Origin: Cytobacillus kochii
Lineage (GTDB): Bacteria; Bacillota; Bacilli; Bacillales; Cytobacillaceae
DNA length: 64,000 nucleotides
Direction of reading: 5' to 3'
Assembly: GCF_020171845.1 (NCBI RefSeq)
Contig: NZ_JAIVAM010000005.1
Location: 1-64,000, forward strand
Positions 1 through 8,219 of this stretch are shown here, in pieces. The position numbers were made by a program, and so were the translations under genes. The stretch's first letter is position 1. Every line of letters starts with the position of its first letter. A model generated the notes under the pieces. The model was not told the origin of the DNA. It saw only the letters and a program-made list of their open reading frames with translations, and did not search any database.

Positions 1-2
1 AA

Positions 3-116
3 GAAGAGCTAGAGCAAGCTCTTGAGGATTACATTTACCATTACAATTACAAACGAAGACAAAAGAAACTAAAGAAACGCGCGCCGATTGAATATCGACA
101 CGCGCTCACTGCTTAG
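3..116 (+). CDS. IS3-family transposase, C-terminal end (partial)
   Basis: An open frame enters from the left edge and stops at TAG 114-116, giving 37 residues. It reads EELEQALEDYIYHYN, then KRRQKKLKKRAPIEYR. This matches the end of the IS3-family (IS150-like) DDE integrase domain, where a Tyr/Asn-rich helix is followed by basic residues and a P-x-E-Y-R motif. The catalytic core would lie left of the window, so the element cannot be judged intact. A matching right terminal repeat follows at 127-151. The family call is from recognition of the motif. Confidence 0.75.
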   Translation, partial: EELEQALEDYIYHYNYKRRQKKLKKRAPIEYRHALTA

Positions 117-126
117 CTTATTATGT

Positions 127-151
127 TGTCTACTTGACAGGGGCAAGACCA
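127..151 (+). mobile_element. Right terminal repeat of the IS3-family element
   Basis: TGTCTACTTGACAGGGGCAA runs on to a terminal CCA, just after the transposase stop. It resembles the ends of IS150-group elements, which finish in CA. The boundary at 151 is inferred; the left end and any target duplication are not visible. Confidence 0.55.
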
Positions 152-213
152 ATTTCAAAGCTTTTTTGTGTCTTTAATAGGTTGTTCTACATTTAAAGCA
201 AAGGGTTTAGATT

Positions 214-672
214 TTATTTGCTCTCATTTACTGTGTACTTAAATAAGAGTTCCCCATTGTCAGGGTCCCTTTCATTCATACATTCGAACCCAATACTTTC
301 GTATAAGCGATAGGCCGTTTTATTTTCATCAATGATACTTAAATATATCACGTTTACCCCATATTCTTTTGAAACGATATCAATAAGTTTCTTCATCGCA
401 GTTTTCCCATAGCCTTTGCCTTGATAGTTTTCATCGATCATTATTCTATCAATCCAAGTCTCTTTATTAGGACCAAAAGAACCATACATAGCAAATCCGA
501 TCATTTCTTCATCCAAATATATAGCTACTGGATGCCACTCTCGATGGGCATTCGCTTCATTTAAACATTCATCTACGGTTTCAATGAACTTTTCTTGTCC
601 AGACTTTAATTTTATATTTCTAACGTTTAATTCATTCGTAACATCTATATCTTTAAAATGCAGTTTACTCAT
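214..672 (-). CDS. GNAT family N-acetyltransferase (Spt/BltD-like)
   Basis: The 152-residue protein has the single-domain GNAT layout. The central acetyl-CoA loop is visible as YQGKGYGKTAMKKLI (the Q/R-x-x-G-x-G/A signature) at about residues 83-97. The C-terminal strand-helix ENKTAYRLYESIGF is typical of the fold. The family transfers acetyl from acetyl-CoA to an amine; BltD-like relatives act on spermidine, but the substrate here is not determined by sequence. The start is the ATG at 672, with GGAGG about 12 bases upstream, which is rather long. It stands alone between the IS end and the sigma-54 module. Confidence 0.85.
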   Translation of the reverse strand: MSKLHFKDIDVTNELNVRNIKLKSGQEKFIETVDECLNEANAHREWHPVAIYLDEEMIGFAMYGSFGPNKETWIDRIMIDENYQGKGYGKTAMKKLIDIVSKEYGVNVIYLSIIDENKTAYRLYESIGFECMNERDPDNGELLFKYTVNESK

Positions 673-998
673 TTATAAATTAATCCTCCAACACTTCAAT
701 CTTATTTTTAAAATTTACTTCCGTATGTTGAAATCTTACCATAAGTATCACAAGCCTTTGTGTTTTCTCATCTGACAAACCCATCTCTATTCAAATAGTA
801 CCCTCATTTGCAGGTTGCTACCTTAAGTCTGCAAATATCTCTTAGCAGAAAAGCGTCCCATTAAAACAATTGCGTTGACTTCATCCTATTCTCAGGGAAT
901 TTTCTATGGTGTTTTAAACAACTAGATTCGTAGGTAGTACAAATTCTCCAATTACCATATAATTTAAATATTCCGTATTTTTTAAGGAGTTGAGAATC
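673..998. other. Intergenic region upstream of the sigma-54 activator
   Basis: No supported gene lies in these 326 bases. A short inverted repeat (ATTTGCAG at 806-813, CTGCAAAT at 829-836) is present without a T run. The ribosome binding site of the next gene, AAGGAG, is at 984-989. Confidence 0.5.
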
Positions 999-2354
999 AT
1001 GCAATTACAAAATAATAAGATTGGCTGGCTTGAAGGGATTATTGAGGCCATTCATGATGGAATTCTGGTAATCGATCACGTTGGTGTGGTGCAATTAATA
1101 AATGAGGAGTATACACATATTACAGGTGTCAGTGCAGAACAGATAGTAGGAAAGCTATTACAAGAGGTACGACCAGGAGCACTTCTGCCCACTGTTTTAA
1201 AAGACGGCTTGGCACGAGAAGGTGTATTCCGAAAAGAAATGACAATGGAATATGTTGTAGATATGGCTCCCATTTGGGATCAAGGGAAAATCATTGGTGC
1301 CGTTTCTGTTTGTAAAAGTATTCCTGAAGTTTATCGATTAAATAAAGAGCTGAAAAAAAGTCGTAAACGAGTCACTATGCTTGAGAGAGCTGTTGGTAGA
1401 ATTCATCAGGCAAAATACACCTTTGCAAATATTATCGGAAGTGATGTCCAATTAAAGCAGACGATAGAACAAGCCAAAAGAACCGCACAAACAGATATGA
1501 ATATTTTATTATCCGGTGAATCTGGTACTGGCAAAGAGCTTTTCGCACAGGCCATCCATAATGAAAGTAAGAGACGTGTAGCACCCTTTGTTCCAGTTAA
1601 TTGCGCTGCTATCCCAAGCTCCTTATTAGAAAGCGAGCTTTTTGGCTATGAGGAGGGAGCTTTTACTGACTCTAACCGTGACGGAAAGATTGGGCTCTTT
1701 GAGCTTGCCAATCACGGCACGCTGTTTCTCGATGAAATCGGTGATATGTCATTTGAACTTCAGGCCAAGCTTTTGCGGGTCTTACAAGAGGGCTCTTTTA
1801 GAAAAATTGGTGGTCTCGAGGAACAAACGGTTGATGTTCGAGTAATTGCAGCAACGAATAAAGAATTGCAAAGCATGGTAGAAAAAGAACGATTCCGCGA
1901 AGATCTTTTTTATCGAATTAATACGGTTCATTTAACCATACCGCCTCTTAGGGAAAGAAGAAATGATATTACCGAAATCATCGCCTTTTTATTAAAAAAT
2001 GAAGCACACATTACTTTTGATCCAGAAACCATTTTTATCCTTGAACACTACCATTGGCCAGGGAATATCAGAGAACTGAAGAATGCGATTCAATACGCCA
2101 TTAGCATGTGTGATCATCAAGTCATTCGCCAGGAACATCTACCTGACACAATCAAGAAAGCGTTTAATGCAACGCAACAACAATCAATAACGCTCCAGCC
2201 GCTAGAAAAGATACTGAATGATACAGAGAGAACAGCCATACAAAGTGTACTTAATCAAACAGGGACGACAGTGAAAGGAAAAAAGAAAGCGGCACAAATC
2301 TTAGGTATATCACTTGCTTCCTTATATAACAAATTAACGAAATATCATATTTAA
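999..2354 (+). CDS. Sigma-54-dependent activator with PAS sensor, AAA+ and Fis-type HTH
   Basis: The 451-residue protein has three parts. A PAS domain lies at about residues 8-110. An AAA+ sigma-54 interaction domain lies at about 145-365, with Walker A GESGTGKE, Walker B LFLDEIGD and arginine-finger region LFYRINTVHLTIPPLRER. A Fis-type helix-turn-helix (KKKAAQILGISLASLYNKL) is at the C-terminus. The loop that contacts sigma-54 reads GAFTDS instead of GAFTGA, an unusual form. I chose ATG 999 over TTG 990 because AAGGAG at 984-989 touches the TTG. The family binds upstream palindromes and uses ATP to open sigma-54 promoters. Both kinds of site follow directly, so it very probably activates the carrier/AtuA operon in response to a small ligand bound by PAS. 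Confidence 0.92.
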   Translation: MQLQNNKIGWLEGIIEAIHDGILVIDHVGVVQLINEEYTHITGVSAEQIVGKLLQEVRPGALLPTVLKDGLAREGVFRKEMTMEYVVDMAPIWDQGKIIGAVSVCKSIPEVYRLNKELKKSRKRVTMLERAVGRIHQAKYTFANIIGSDVQLKQTIEQAKRTAQTDMNILLSGESGTGKELFAQAIHNESKRRVAPFVPVNCAAIPSSLLESELFGYEEGAFTDSNRDGKIGLFELANHGTLFLDEIGDMSFELQAKLLRVLQEGSFRKIGGLEEQTVDVRVIAATNKELQSMVEKERFREDLFYRINTVHLTIPPLRERRNDITEIIAFLLKNEAHITFDPETIFILEHYHWPGNIRELKNAIQYAISMCDHQVIRQEHLPDTIKKAFNATQQQSITLQPLEKILNDTERTAIQSVLNQTGTTVKGKKKAAQILGISLASLYNKLTKYHI

Positions 2355-2360
2355 GCCTGC

Positions 2361-2467
2361 TTTCTAAGGAATTAGAAATTATAAACCCTTTTCTAATATT
2401 CTAGAAATTACGCTATCACTGATATGAAGGGCTCTTTTAAACCTTCATGTTTCTAATTCTTTAGAAA
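2361..2467 (+). promoter_or_regulatory. Three palindromic upstream activator sites
   Basis: Three 18-bp copies of TTTCTAA-N4-TTAGAAA occur at 2361-2378 (perfect arms), 2390-2407 (one mismatch) and 2450-2467 (perfect arms). They sit between the activator gene and the -24/-12 promoter, at the distance usual for enhancer sites. They are inferred to bind the activator encoded immediately upstream. Confidence 0.75.
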
Positions 2468-2515
2468 TGACAATCCATCATTTTAAAAAATCCCTTTCCT
2501 ATCAAGGCTTATTTT

Positions 2516-2533
2516 TTGGCATAAATCATGCAT
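2516..2533 (+). promoter_or_regulatory. Sigma-54 (-24/-12) promoter
   Basis: TTGGCATAAATCATGCAT has GG at 2518-2519 and GC at 2530-2531, with exactly ten bases between, as required for sigma-54. It fits the consensus TGGCAC-N5-TTGC at most positions. Transcription would start near 2543, ahead of the carrier gene. Confidence 0.8.
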
Positions 2534-2574
2534 AACGAAATGTAAGCGCTTAATACAGTTAAGGAGGTTTTTAT

Positions 2575-3867
2575 TTGTTATCCATCATGGGGTTCTTAAC
2601 CATCGCAATTTTTCTATATTTAATTTTATCGAAAAAAGTGTCTGTGATTGTCGCTTTAATATTAGTACCAGTTTTCTTTGGGCTTTTCACAACTGACTTG
2701 AACAGTCTCGGCGCGATGATTCTTGAAGGAGTTACTTCTGTGGCACCAACAGGGATTATGCTTGCTTTTGCCATTCTTTTCTTTGGTCTCATGAGTAAAG
2801 CAGGTCTTTTCGATCCAATTATTTCTAGAATATTAAAACTTGTGAAAGGGGATCCGTTAAAAATAGTCATCGGTACAGCCATTATTGGAATGGTCACACA
2901 TTTAGATGGCTCGGGTGCCTCTACATTCCTCATCACGATTCCTGCTTTACTTCCTTTATATGAACGTTTAGGAATGAGCCGGCTTGTGCTCGCAGGTGTA
3001 GTGGCCCTTAGTGCTGGGACAATGAATATCGTTCCATGGGGCGGTCCAACTGCACGCGCATCAAGTGCACTTGGTATAGATACGGCAACATTATTCAATC
3101 CCCTGATTCCCGCTATGATCGCTGGGCTTATTTGGGTGCTATTTGTTAGTTATTACTTTGGTAAGAAGGAAAGGAATCGCATCGGTATTCAGAACTTTCA
3201 ATATGATTTTAATCAAGAATTAAGCGAAGAGGAAAAAAAGGCAAGAAGACCTAAACTTCTTTGGCTCAACTTCCTTCTTACTATTTTAACCATTGTTGCA
3301 TTAGTAAAGGTATGGCTCCCTCTACCCGTGATTTTTATGGTTGCCTTTGCTCTAGCTCTAATTCTAAATTACCCGAACCCTAAAGACCAACAAGAACGAA
3401 TAACTGAACAAGCTACAGGCATGGTCACAGTGGTATCCATTATATTCGCTGCGGGTATCTTCACTGGTGTTCTCTCAGGCACAGGCATGATTGAAGCAAT
3501 GGCAAATACACTTGTATCCATAATACCTGAAAGTACTGGTTCCTTTATGGGCCTCATTGTTGCCATTACAAGCATGCCCCTCAGTCTCGTATTTACACCA
3601 GACGCTTATTATTTCGGTATCCTACCCGTTCTAAGTGAAACAGCCGCCAACTACGGGGTAGCCGCTGAAAATATTGGTCGTGCAGCTATATTAGGGCAGA
3701 TGACAACTGGATTCCCTCTCAGTCCTTTAACGGCAGCTACCTTTTTGCTACTAGGATTAGCCAGAGTAGAGTTAGCTGATCATCAACGATTTATTTTCAT
3801 CTGGGCTTTTGGCACAACCATTGTAATGACAATTGTTGCTCTTATTACTGGTGCAATTGCCATCTAA
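2575..3867 (+). CDS. CitMHS family carrier (organic acid:H+/cation symporter)
   Basis: The 430-residue membrane protein has about twelve hydrophobic segments. Typical CitMHS stretches are visible, such as GMVTHLDGSGASTFLITIP at about residues 104-122 and MNIVPWGGPTARA at about 146-158. Characterised members (Bacillus CitM and CitH) import metal-citrate complexes, but the group also takes other acids. The TTG start at 2575 is preceded by AAGGAGG at 2561-2567 with seven bases between. It is first in a sigma-54-driven operon with two AtuA-type genes, so it likely brings in the compound that those proteins process. The substrate is unknown. Confidence 0.9.
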   Translation: MLSIMGFLTIAIFLYLILSKKVSVIVALILVPVFFGLFTTDLNSLGAMILEGVTSVAPTGIMLAFAILFFGLMSKAGLFDPIISRILKLVKGDPLKIVIGTAIIGMVTHLDGSGASTFLITIPALLPLYERLGMSRLVLAGVVALSAGTMNIVPWGGPTARASSALGIDTATLFNPLIPAMIAGLIWVLFVSYYFGKKERNRIGIQNFQYDFNQELSEEEKKARRPKLLWLNFLLTILTIVALVKVWLPLPVIFMVAFALALILNYPNPKDQQERITEQATGMVTVVSIIFAAGIFTGVLSGTGMIEAMANTLVSIIPESTGSFMGLIVAITSMPLSLVFTPDAYYFGILPVLSETAANYGVAAENIGRAAILGQMTTGFPLSPLTAATFLLLGLARVELADHQRFIFIWAFGTTIVMTIVALITGAIAI

Positions 3868-3892
3868 TTTTATATGAAAAGGAGTGTTCGAC

Positions 3893-5200
3893 TTGCTTCG
3901 AATTGGATCAGGAGCAGGATTCGCGGGTGACCGTATTGATCCTGCCATCTCTTTAATAGAAAATGCACAACTTGACTACCTAGTACTGGAAGGATTAGCA
4001 GAACGAACCATTGCGCTATCTCAAAAACAGAAACAGAAGGATGCCAACAAAGGGTATAACGAATATCTCGAAGACAGAGTTCGCCCACTACTCCCTTCTC
4101 TTTTAAAAAATAAAGTCAAACTTATCACAAATATGGGGGCGGCTAATCCAATTGCCGCAGCAAAGACTATTTTACAAATGGCTCGAGATTTAAACCTTAC
4201 ATGTAAAGTTGCAGCGGTTTCAGGCGACGATGTCTTAAACGATTTAAACTTTCATCAGTTCGAAACAGAAGACGGAGAAAATTTAATGACATTTGAACCC
4301 ATTGTTTCGGCTAATGCCTACCTTGGCATTGAAGCGATCTTACCTGCTTTAGAAGCAGATGTAGATGTGATTATTACAGGTAGAGTGGCTGACCCTTCCC
4401 TTTTTTTAGCGCCACTCATCCATCACTTTCAATGGAATCAAGATGACTTTGACTTGATGGGGCAAGGCACTTTAATTGGACATTTACTTGAATGCGCTGG
4501 ACAAGTGACAGGTGGATATTTTGCTGATCCTGGCCTGAAAGAAGTAAATAACCTAGCAGATCTTGGATTCCCCTTCGCCATCGTAGCTGAAGATGGCAAG
4601 GCGATAATTACAAAACTCCCTAATAGTGGTGGTGTCGTCAATACTCAAACAGTAAAAGAGCAATTACTTTATGAGGTGCATGACCCAAGTCAGTACTATA
4701 CCCCTGATTGTATTGCGAATTTTAGTACAGCACAAATGGAAGAAATAAAGCCAAACGAAGTGCTTGTTTGGGGAGCTACAGGTAAAAGAAAACCAGATAG
4801 ACTGAAAGTATCTATCGGTTACCATGCAGGTTACCTTGGAGAAGGTATGATTTCCTATGCCGGATCAACTGCCGTCAATCGCGCCAAACTGGCGGAATGG
4901 GTGATAAACGAGAGATTACGTGCCAATGTACCTCAATTACGAACAGACCTAATCGGCTTAACGGCTCTCCATCATACAACTTATACTCACACAACACCTT
5001 ACGAAGTCACTGTGAGAGCTGCCGCTTTATGTAAAGAAGAGCAGACAGCCAAAATGATTGGACATGAAGTTGAAGCACTCTATACAAACGGACCTGCTGG
5101 AGGGGGCGGGGCACGGAAAAAAACAGAAGAAGTGATAGGAATCGTTTCTACCTTTATTGATCGCTCAGCAATAACAATTCATACTGAAATAATGGAGTGA
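3893..5200 (+). CDS. AtuA family protein (DUF1446), locus 1
   Basis: The protein is 435 residues long and opens with LRIGSGAGFAGDRIDPA, the characteristic N-terminus of the AtuA/DUF1446 family. Other family stretches are ITNMGAANPIAAAKT, VIITGRVADPSLFLAP and GQVTGGYFADPG. The family is named after a gene for acyclic terpene use in Pseudomonas, but its reaction is not established. TTG 3893 is preferred to GTG 3884 because the site AAAGGAG (3878-3884) overlaps the GTG and lies eight bases before the TTG. It follows the carrier by 25 bases and precedes its partner by four. Confidence 0.85.
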   Translation: MLRIGSGAGFAGDRIDPAISLIENAQLDYLVLEGLAERTIALSQKQKQKDANKGYNEYLEDRVRPLLPSLLKNKVKLITNMGAANPIAAAKTILQMARDLNLTCKVAAVSGDDVLNDLNFHQFETEDGENLMTFEPIVSANAYLGIEAILPALEADVDVIITGRVADPSLFLAPLIHHFQWNQDDFDLMGQGTLIGHLLECAGQVTGGYFADPGLKEVNNLADLGFPFAIVAEDGKAIITKLPNSGGVVNTQTVKEQLLYEVHDPSQYYTPDCIANFSTAQMEEIKPNEVLVWGATGKRKPDRLKVSIGYHAGYLGEGMISYAGSTAVNRAKLAEWVINERLRANVPQLRTDLIGLTALHHTTYTHTTPYEVTVRAAALCKEEQTAKMIGHEVEALYTNGPAGGGGARKKTEEVIGIVSTFIDRSAITIHTEIME

Positions 5201-5204
5201 TAAG

Positions 5205-5519
5205 ATGGCAACAGTTAAATTATTGCACATTGCACATAGTCGAACAGGTGATAAAGGGGATACATTGAACTTCTCCCTCATCCCCTATAACGAAAAAGAT
5301 TACGCTTCTATCGCCGAACAGGTGACAAGTGAGAAGGTCAAAGACCATTTACAAGCAATCATCAAGGGCGAAGTAATCAGATATGACCTGCCCAACTTAC
5401 ATGCTTTTAATTTCGTTTGTACAAAGGCCCTTCTCGGTGGTGTGACGACTTCCATCGCATGGGATGCTCACGGAAAAAGCATCAGTAGTGCCCTATTAGA
5501 AATGGAAATAAATATTTAA
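5205..5519 (+). CDS. AtuA C-terminal-like (ferredoxin-fold) partner protein
   Basis: This 104-residue protein carries the motifs HSRTGDKGDTLNFSLI and LPNLHAFNFVCTKALLGGV. These match the small domain that in longer AtuA proteins is fused to the C-terminus. Here it is a separate gene, four bases after the AtuA gene, so the pair probably forms one two-subunit enzyme. Its own role is unknown. It is the last gene of the sigma-54 operon and is followed directly by a strong terminator. Confidence 0.8.
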   Translation: MATVKLLHIAHSRTGDKGDTLNFSLIPYNEKDYASIAEQVTSEKVKDHLQAIIKGEVIRYDLPNLHAFNFVCTKALLGGVTTSIAWDAHGKSISSALLEMEINI

Positions 5520-5521
5520 AT

Positions 5522-5557
5522 AAAAGAGTTAGAAACGACTGTTTCTAACTCTTTTTT
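5522..5557 (+). terminator. Rho-independent terminator of the sigma-54 operon
   Basis: A perfect 15-bp stem (5522-5536 with 5541-5555) around a four-base loop runs into a T tract. It may also serve the converging gene at 5569. Confidence 0.9.
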
Positions 5558-5568
5558 CGCATAAGAGA

Positions 5569-5757
5569 TTACTCTGGTTTCTTTACAACAACCTTCCCGT
5601 TTTCATCTAACAACGGTGTAAGTCCACTTCCGCCTGTACTTGCCCATGTATGAACATAATGGACCCCGGTTTCACGATCAACGAGGATAGAAAGCAGCCC
5701 TGATGAGTAACTTTCTTTCAATATTTCTACAAAACGGGTCTCTCTTTTTTTAAACAC
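5569..5757 (-). CDS. DUF6440 family small protein
   Basis: The 62-residue protein contains the core ILVDRETGVHYVHTW followed by GLTPLLDENGK, as in DUF6440 proteins found across Firmicutes. No function is known for that family. The start is GTG 5757, with AAGGAG seven bases upstream; an ATG two bases further out is in another frame. It has no membrane segment or signal peptide. It is monocistronic between converging terminators and the export gene. Confidence 0.75.
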   Translation of the reverse strand: MFKKRETRFVEILKESYSSGLLSILVDRETGVHYVHTWASTGGSGLTPLLDENGKVVVKKPE

Positions 5758-5867
5758 ATCAACACTCCTTACAAAAATTCATTATCATCGTATTTAGTAA
5801 GATGATTGACCATAATACAAAGCATACTGATAAAAGTATTTGTAATAGTAAGTGGAAGTATTTCATT

Positions 5868-6356
5868 TTAGGAGAACAAATTAATACCAGACATGATTAA
5901 AATTCCAATAACAAGTGCCTGTGCTATGATAGCAATGGTTGCCCATAAACTGACATAGCTTTTTCTTGCCCCTCCTGCTAATCCGATTGCTGCCGAAATA
6001 TGAAATCCCCATAGAAGTCCTGCTAAAGAAACGCCAGGTACACCATACTTTTCAAAATATTTCTTTGCTTTCATCATGCGTTTACTTGGTTCTTTCTCCT
6101 TTTCCTTTCCTTTCATCAACTTTGACCTCAGCGCATTGATGACCCATATAAAAGCCATGACTGATACCCAGTTACCTAATATCGCTACTAAAATAACAGG
6201 GACTCCAGGAAATCCTAAAAGAAACCCAAATGGAATGGCACCGTATGATTCAAAAAACGGGATGAGCGATAAAACAAAAATACTCAGTAACTGTAGAAAT
6301 AAATTATCTTCTAGTGCTGGCATTAAATTTAAATAGAATTCTTGTATGTCTTGCAT
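5868..6356 (-). CDS. Small multidrug export protein family (COG2426) membrane protein
   Basis: The 162-residue protein has four to five hydrophobic segments. The conserved stretch SLIPFFESYGAIPFG at about residues 30-44 is typical of the Sm_multidrug_ex family, as is the YGVPGVSLAGLLWG region after a basic cytoplasmic loop (KGKEKEKEPSKRMMKAKK). The name comes from early annotation; actual export activity is poorly supported in the family. It is a single gene with its start at ATG 6356. Confidence 0.8.
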   Translation of the reverse strand: MQDIQEFYLNLMPALEDNLFLQLLSIFVLSLIPFFESYGAIPFGFLLGFPGVPVILVAILGNWVSVMAFIWVINALRSKLMKGKEKEKEPSKRMMKAKKYFEKYGVPGVSLAGLLWGFHISAAIGLAGGARKSYVSLWATIAIIAQALVIGILIMSGINLFS

Positions 6357-6462
6357 ATTTTCTCCCCTCTCATGTTTGCCTACTTTTAGTATGAAGGATA
6401 ATCCCTTCTATATCAGCAACTTCTGCATGAAAGGAGGGAAATTCATTCCGAGTGGAGACGAT

Positions 6463-7188
6463 TTATGCCTCAATGGAGACCTTTTTTTGCCTTCTCTTTA
6501 TGAGAAAGAGCAAAGCAATGCCACCCCAAATGAATGGCACAATCATAAACTTCAATCCAGAGGTAAAGTCATCATTTTCAATCAGAGTAAGACCACGTTC
6601 GATGTGATAATTGGGAAAAAGAATGGTTAACTTATTCAGGATCGAAGAATAAACCAATCCTTCTATTAAGAAATAAACAATCATAATTGGCCATCCATAT
6701 AAACTTACATCAATTGTATTTTTTGCATATTCAGCGATAGCAGTCCCAATTAAAAGCCACATACAAAAAAATGGGATGGTAAATATACTGGCCATCAGTA
6801 TTTGCACTAAACTATAACCATAAATAATCATACCAATAGTGAACAAAAGATAAGACATACTATAGGTAACGATGGATTTAGCTAAGAAAATATTTATTCG
6901 CCTTATCTTCATCAAACGATATAATATGCCTGTCCCCTGCTCTTTTTCTTCAACCATTATGTTCCCTTGTGTATACATTGTCACCAAAATACTAATAAAA
7001 CTAAGTAGTGAAGTCATGCCTTTGAAAAAGGTAATCTGTTCATTTGAAAAGGTGATGGTCAAATTATTTAATACATAAATGAAAAAAATCATCGCGAAGG
7101 CAGTGAAAAAGAGTAATAATACTTGCCCATTAAAGCGCAAATCTTTTAGCTCCCTTATCATTAAGACCTTAATTTGCTGTACATTCAT
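6463..7188 (-). CDS. ABC-2 type membrane permease
   Basis: The 241-residue protein has six predicted membrane helices with the ABC-2 arrangement: a first helix near residue 20-40, a cytoplasmic loop with EEKEQGTGILYRLMKIRR, then four to five further helices. That loop (E-x-E-x-G-T) is typical of ABC-2 permeases such as YhaP and NatB-like proteins. ATG 7188 is preferred to GTG 7197 because the purine-rich site lies just upstream of it. It begins 14 bases after the ABC-LytTR fusion gene, so the two should be cotranscribed and probably form one export system. Confidence 0.8.
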   Translation of the reverse strand: MNVQQIKVLMIRELKDLRFNGQVLLLFFTAFAMIFFIYVLNNLTITFSNEQITFFKGMTSLLSFISILVTMYTQGNIMVEEKEQGTGILYRLMKIRRINIFLAKSIVTYSMSYLLFTIGMIIYGYSLVQILMASIFTIPFFCMWLLIGTAIAEYAKNTIDVSLYGWPIMIVYFLIEGLVYSSILNKLTILFPNYHIERGLTLIENDDFTSGLKFMIVPFIWGGIALLFLIKRRQKKVSIEA

Positions 7189-7202
7189 GCAAATCACCCC
7201 TT

Positions 7203-8219
7203 TTACCAGTTCAACAGTTCTTTTAACTCCCCATATCGTGATTTGGATAAAGGAACCGTCTTTTCATTTTCCAATGTTAGGCTATAACTATTCTTACTCC
7301 ATACCACAACTTCCCTAACACGCTGCAAATTAACTAAGTAAGAGCGATGACAGCGAAAAAAACCGTAAATATGTAATCTCGTTTCAATGTCCTTCATTGA
7401 AACAGTTGATATAAACTCTTCATTATTCACATGGAGAATCGTTTGTCTATCTCTCGTTTCCACAAAATCAATCTCTAATGGGTCAAATAGAATAAATTTA
7501 TCGTCTGATTTAGCTGATATTTTCTCGAATCTTTGTTGGTATATCGTTTCGTCTTCTGTGTCACTAGCCTCTTTTTCCTCTACTTCTTCTTCGGCTTCCT
7601 CATTATATTCAAGCCGCTGTAGTCCTCTATCGGTCAAACGGAATACTTTTGTCCCTATACGAATGCTCTCTTCTAAAGAAGAGGTAAGAATAATAATGAA
7701 ACTATCCTTTTTCAACAATTCATTAAGAATACGATTCAATACCTGCTTCGATTGGAGATCAATGTGATAAGTAGGTTCTTGAAAAATATAAATGGTCGTA
7801 GGTTGAATCAAACTGCGTGCAAATTGTAATCGTTTTTTCTCTGAGAATGTTAGTCCTTTGTTTTTCTTATTACGGACTTCATTTAATTCAGCAAGCGCTA
7901 AAATCCTCTCTATATCTACTCTTACACCATACAAGTCACACCAAAAACGAATCGTTTGCTCGGGGGTTAACCGTTTATATTCGCCCATATTCGTGCGGTA
8001 AAAGAATAAATCCTCCACCCCATGGAGAACACCGTCTGAGAGACGGATTTCATTTGTCATATAACTTCTATCTTCCTCCATTAAGGATAAAAATGCATGC
8101 ATATATTCCATGTCTGCTTGAATCGCAACCACATCTTTTTTTTCAATGGTCAATTGTATAGAAGGCAAGACAACTGTATTGCCAACGACCTTCCCAAAAC
8201 CTTCAAAAATGAATGACAT
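7203..8219 (-). CDS. ABC-ATPase-like domain fused to LytTR DNA-binding domain
   Basis: The first 210 or so of 338 residues look like an ABC ATPase. An ABC-signature region LTFSEKKRLQFARSLIQ and a Walker B-like stretch TIYIFQEPTYHID are visible. No Walker A (GxxGxGKS/T) is seen; the expected position reads VVAIQADMEYMHAFLSLM. The Walker B Asp is Gln. After an acidic linker (EEAEEEVEEKEASDTEDE), residues about 240-338 form a LytTR domain with IETRLHIYGFFRCHRSYLVN. ATP hydrolysis is therefore doubtful. The protein may act mainly as a regulator that senses the adjacent permease and controls transcription. ATG 8219 is used; GTG 8225 is the alternative. Confidence 0.85.
   Translation of the reverse strand: MSFIFEGFGKVVGNTVVLPSIQLTIEKKDVVAIQADMEYMHAFLSLMEEDRSYMTNEIRLSDGVLHGVEDLFFYRTNMGEYKRLTPEQTIRFWCDLYGVRVDIERILALAELNEVRNKKNKGLTFSEKKRLQFARSLIQPTTIYIFQEPTYHIDLQSKQVLNRILNELLKKDSFIIILTSSLEESIRIGTKVFRLTDRGLQRLEYNEEAEEEVEEKEASDTEDETIYQQRFEKISAKSDDKFILFDPLEIDFVETRDRQTILHVNNEEFISTVSMKDIETRLHIYGFFRCHRSYLVNLQRVREVVVWSKNSYSLTLENEKTVPLSKSRYGELKELLNW

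Noticed and set aside
3870..4088. Minus-strand frame of 72 codons inside AtuA locus 1
   Set aside because: Fully antisense to a well-supported gene, no ribosome site.
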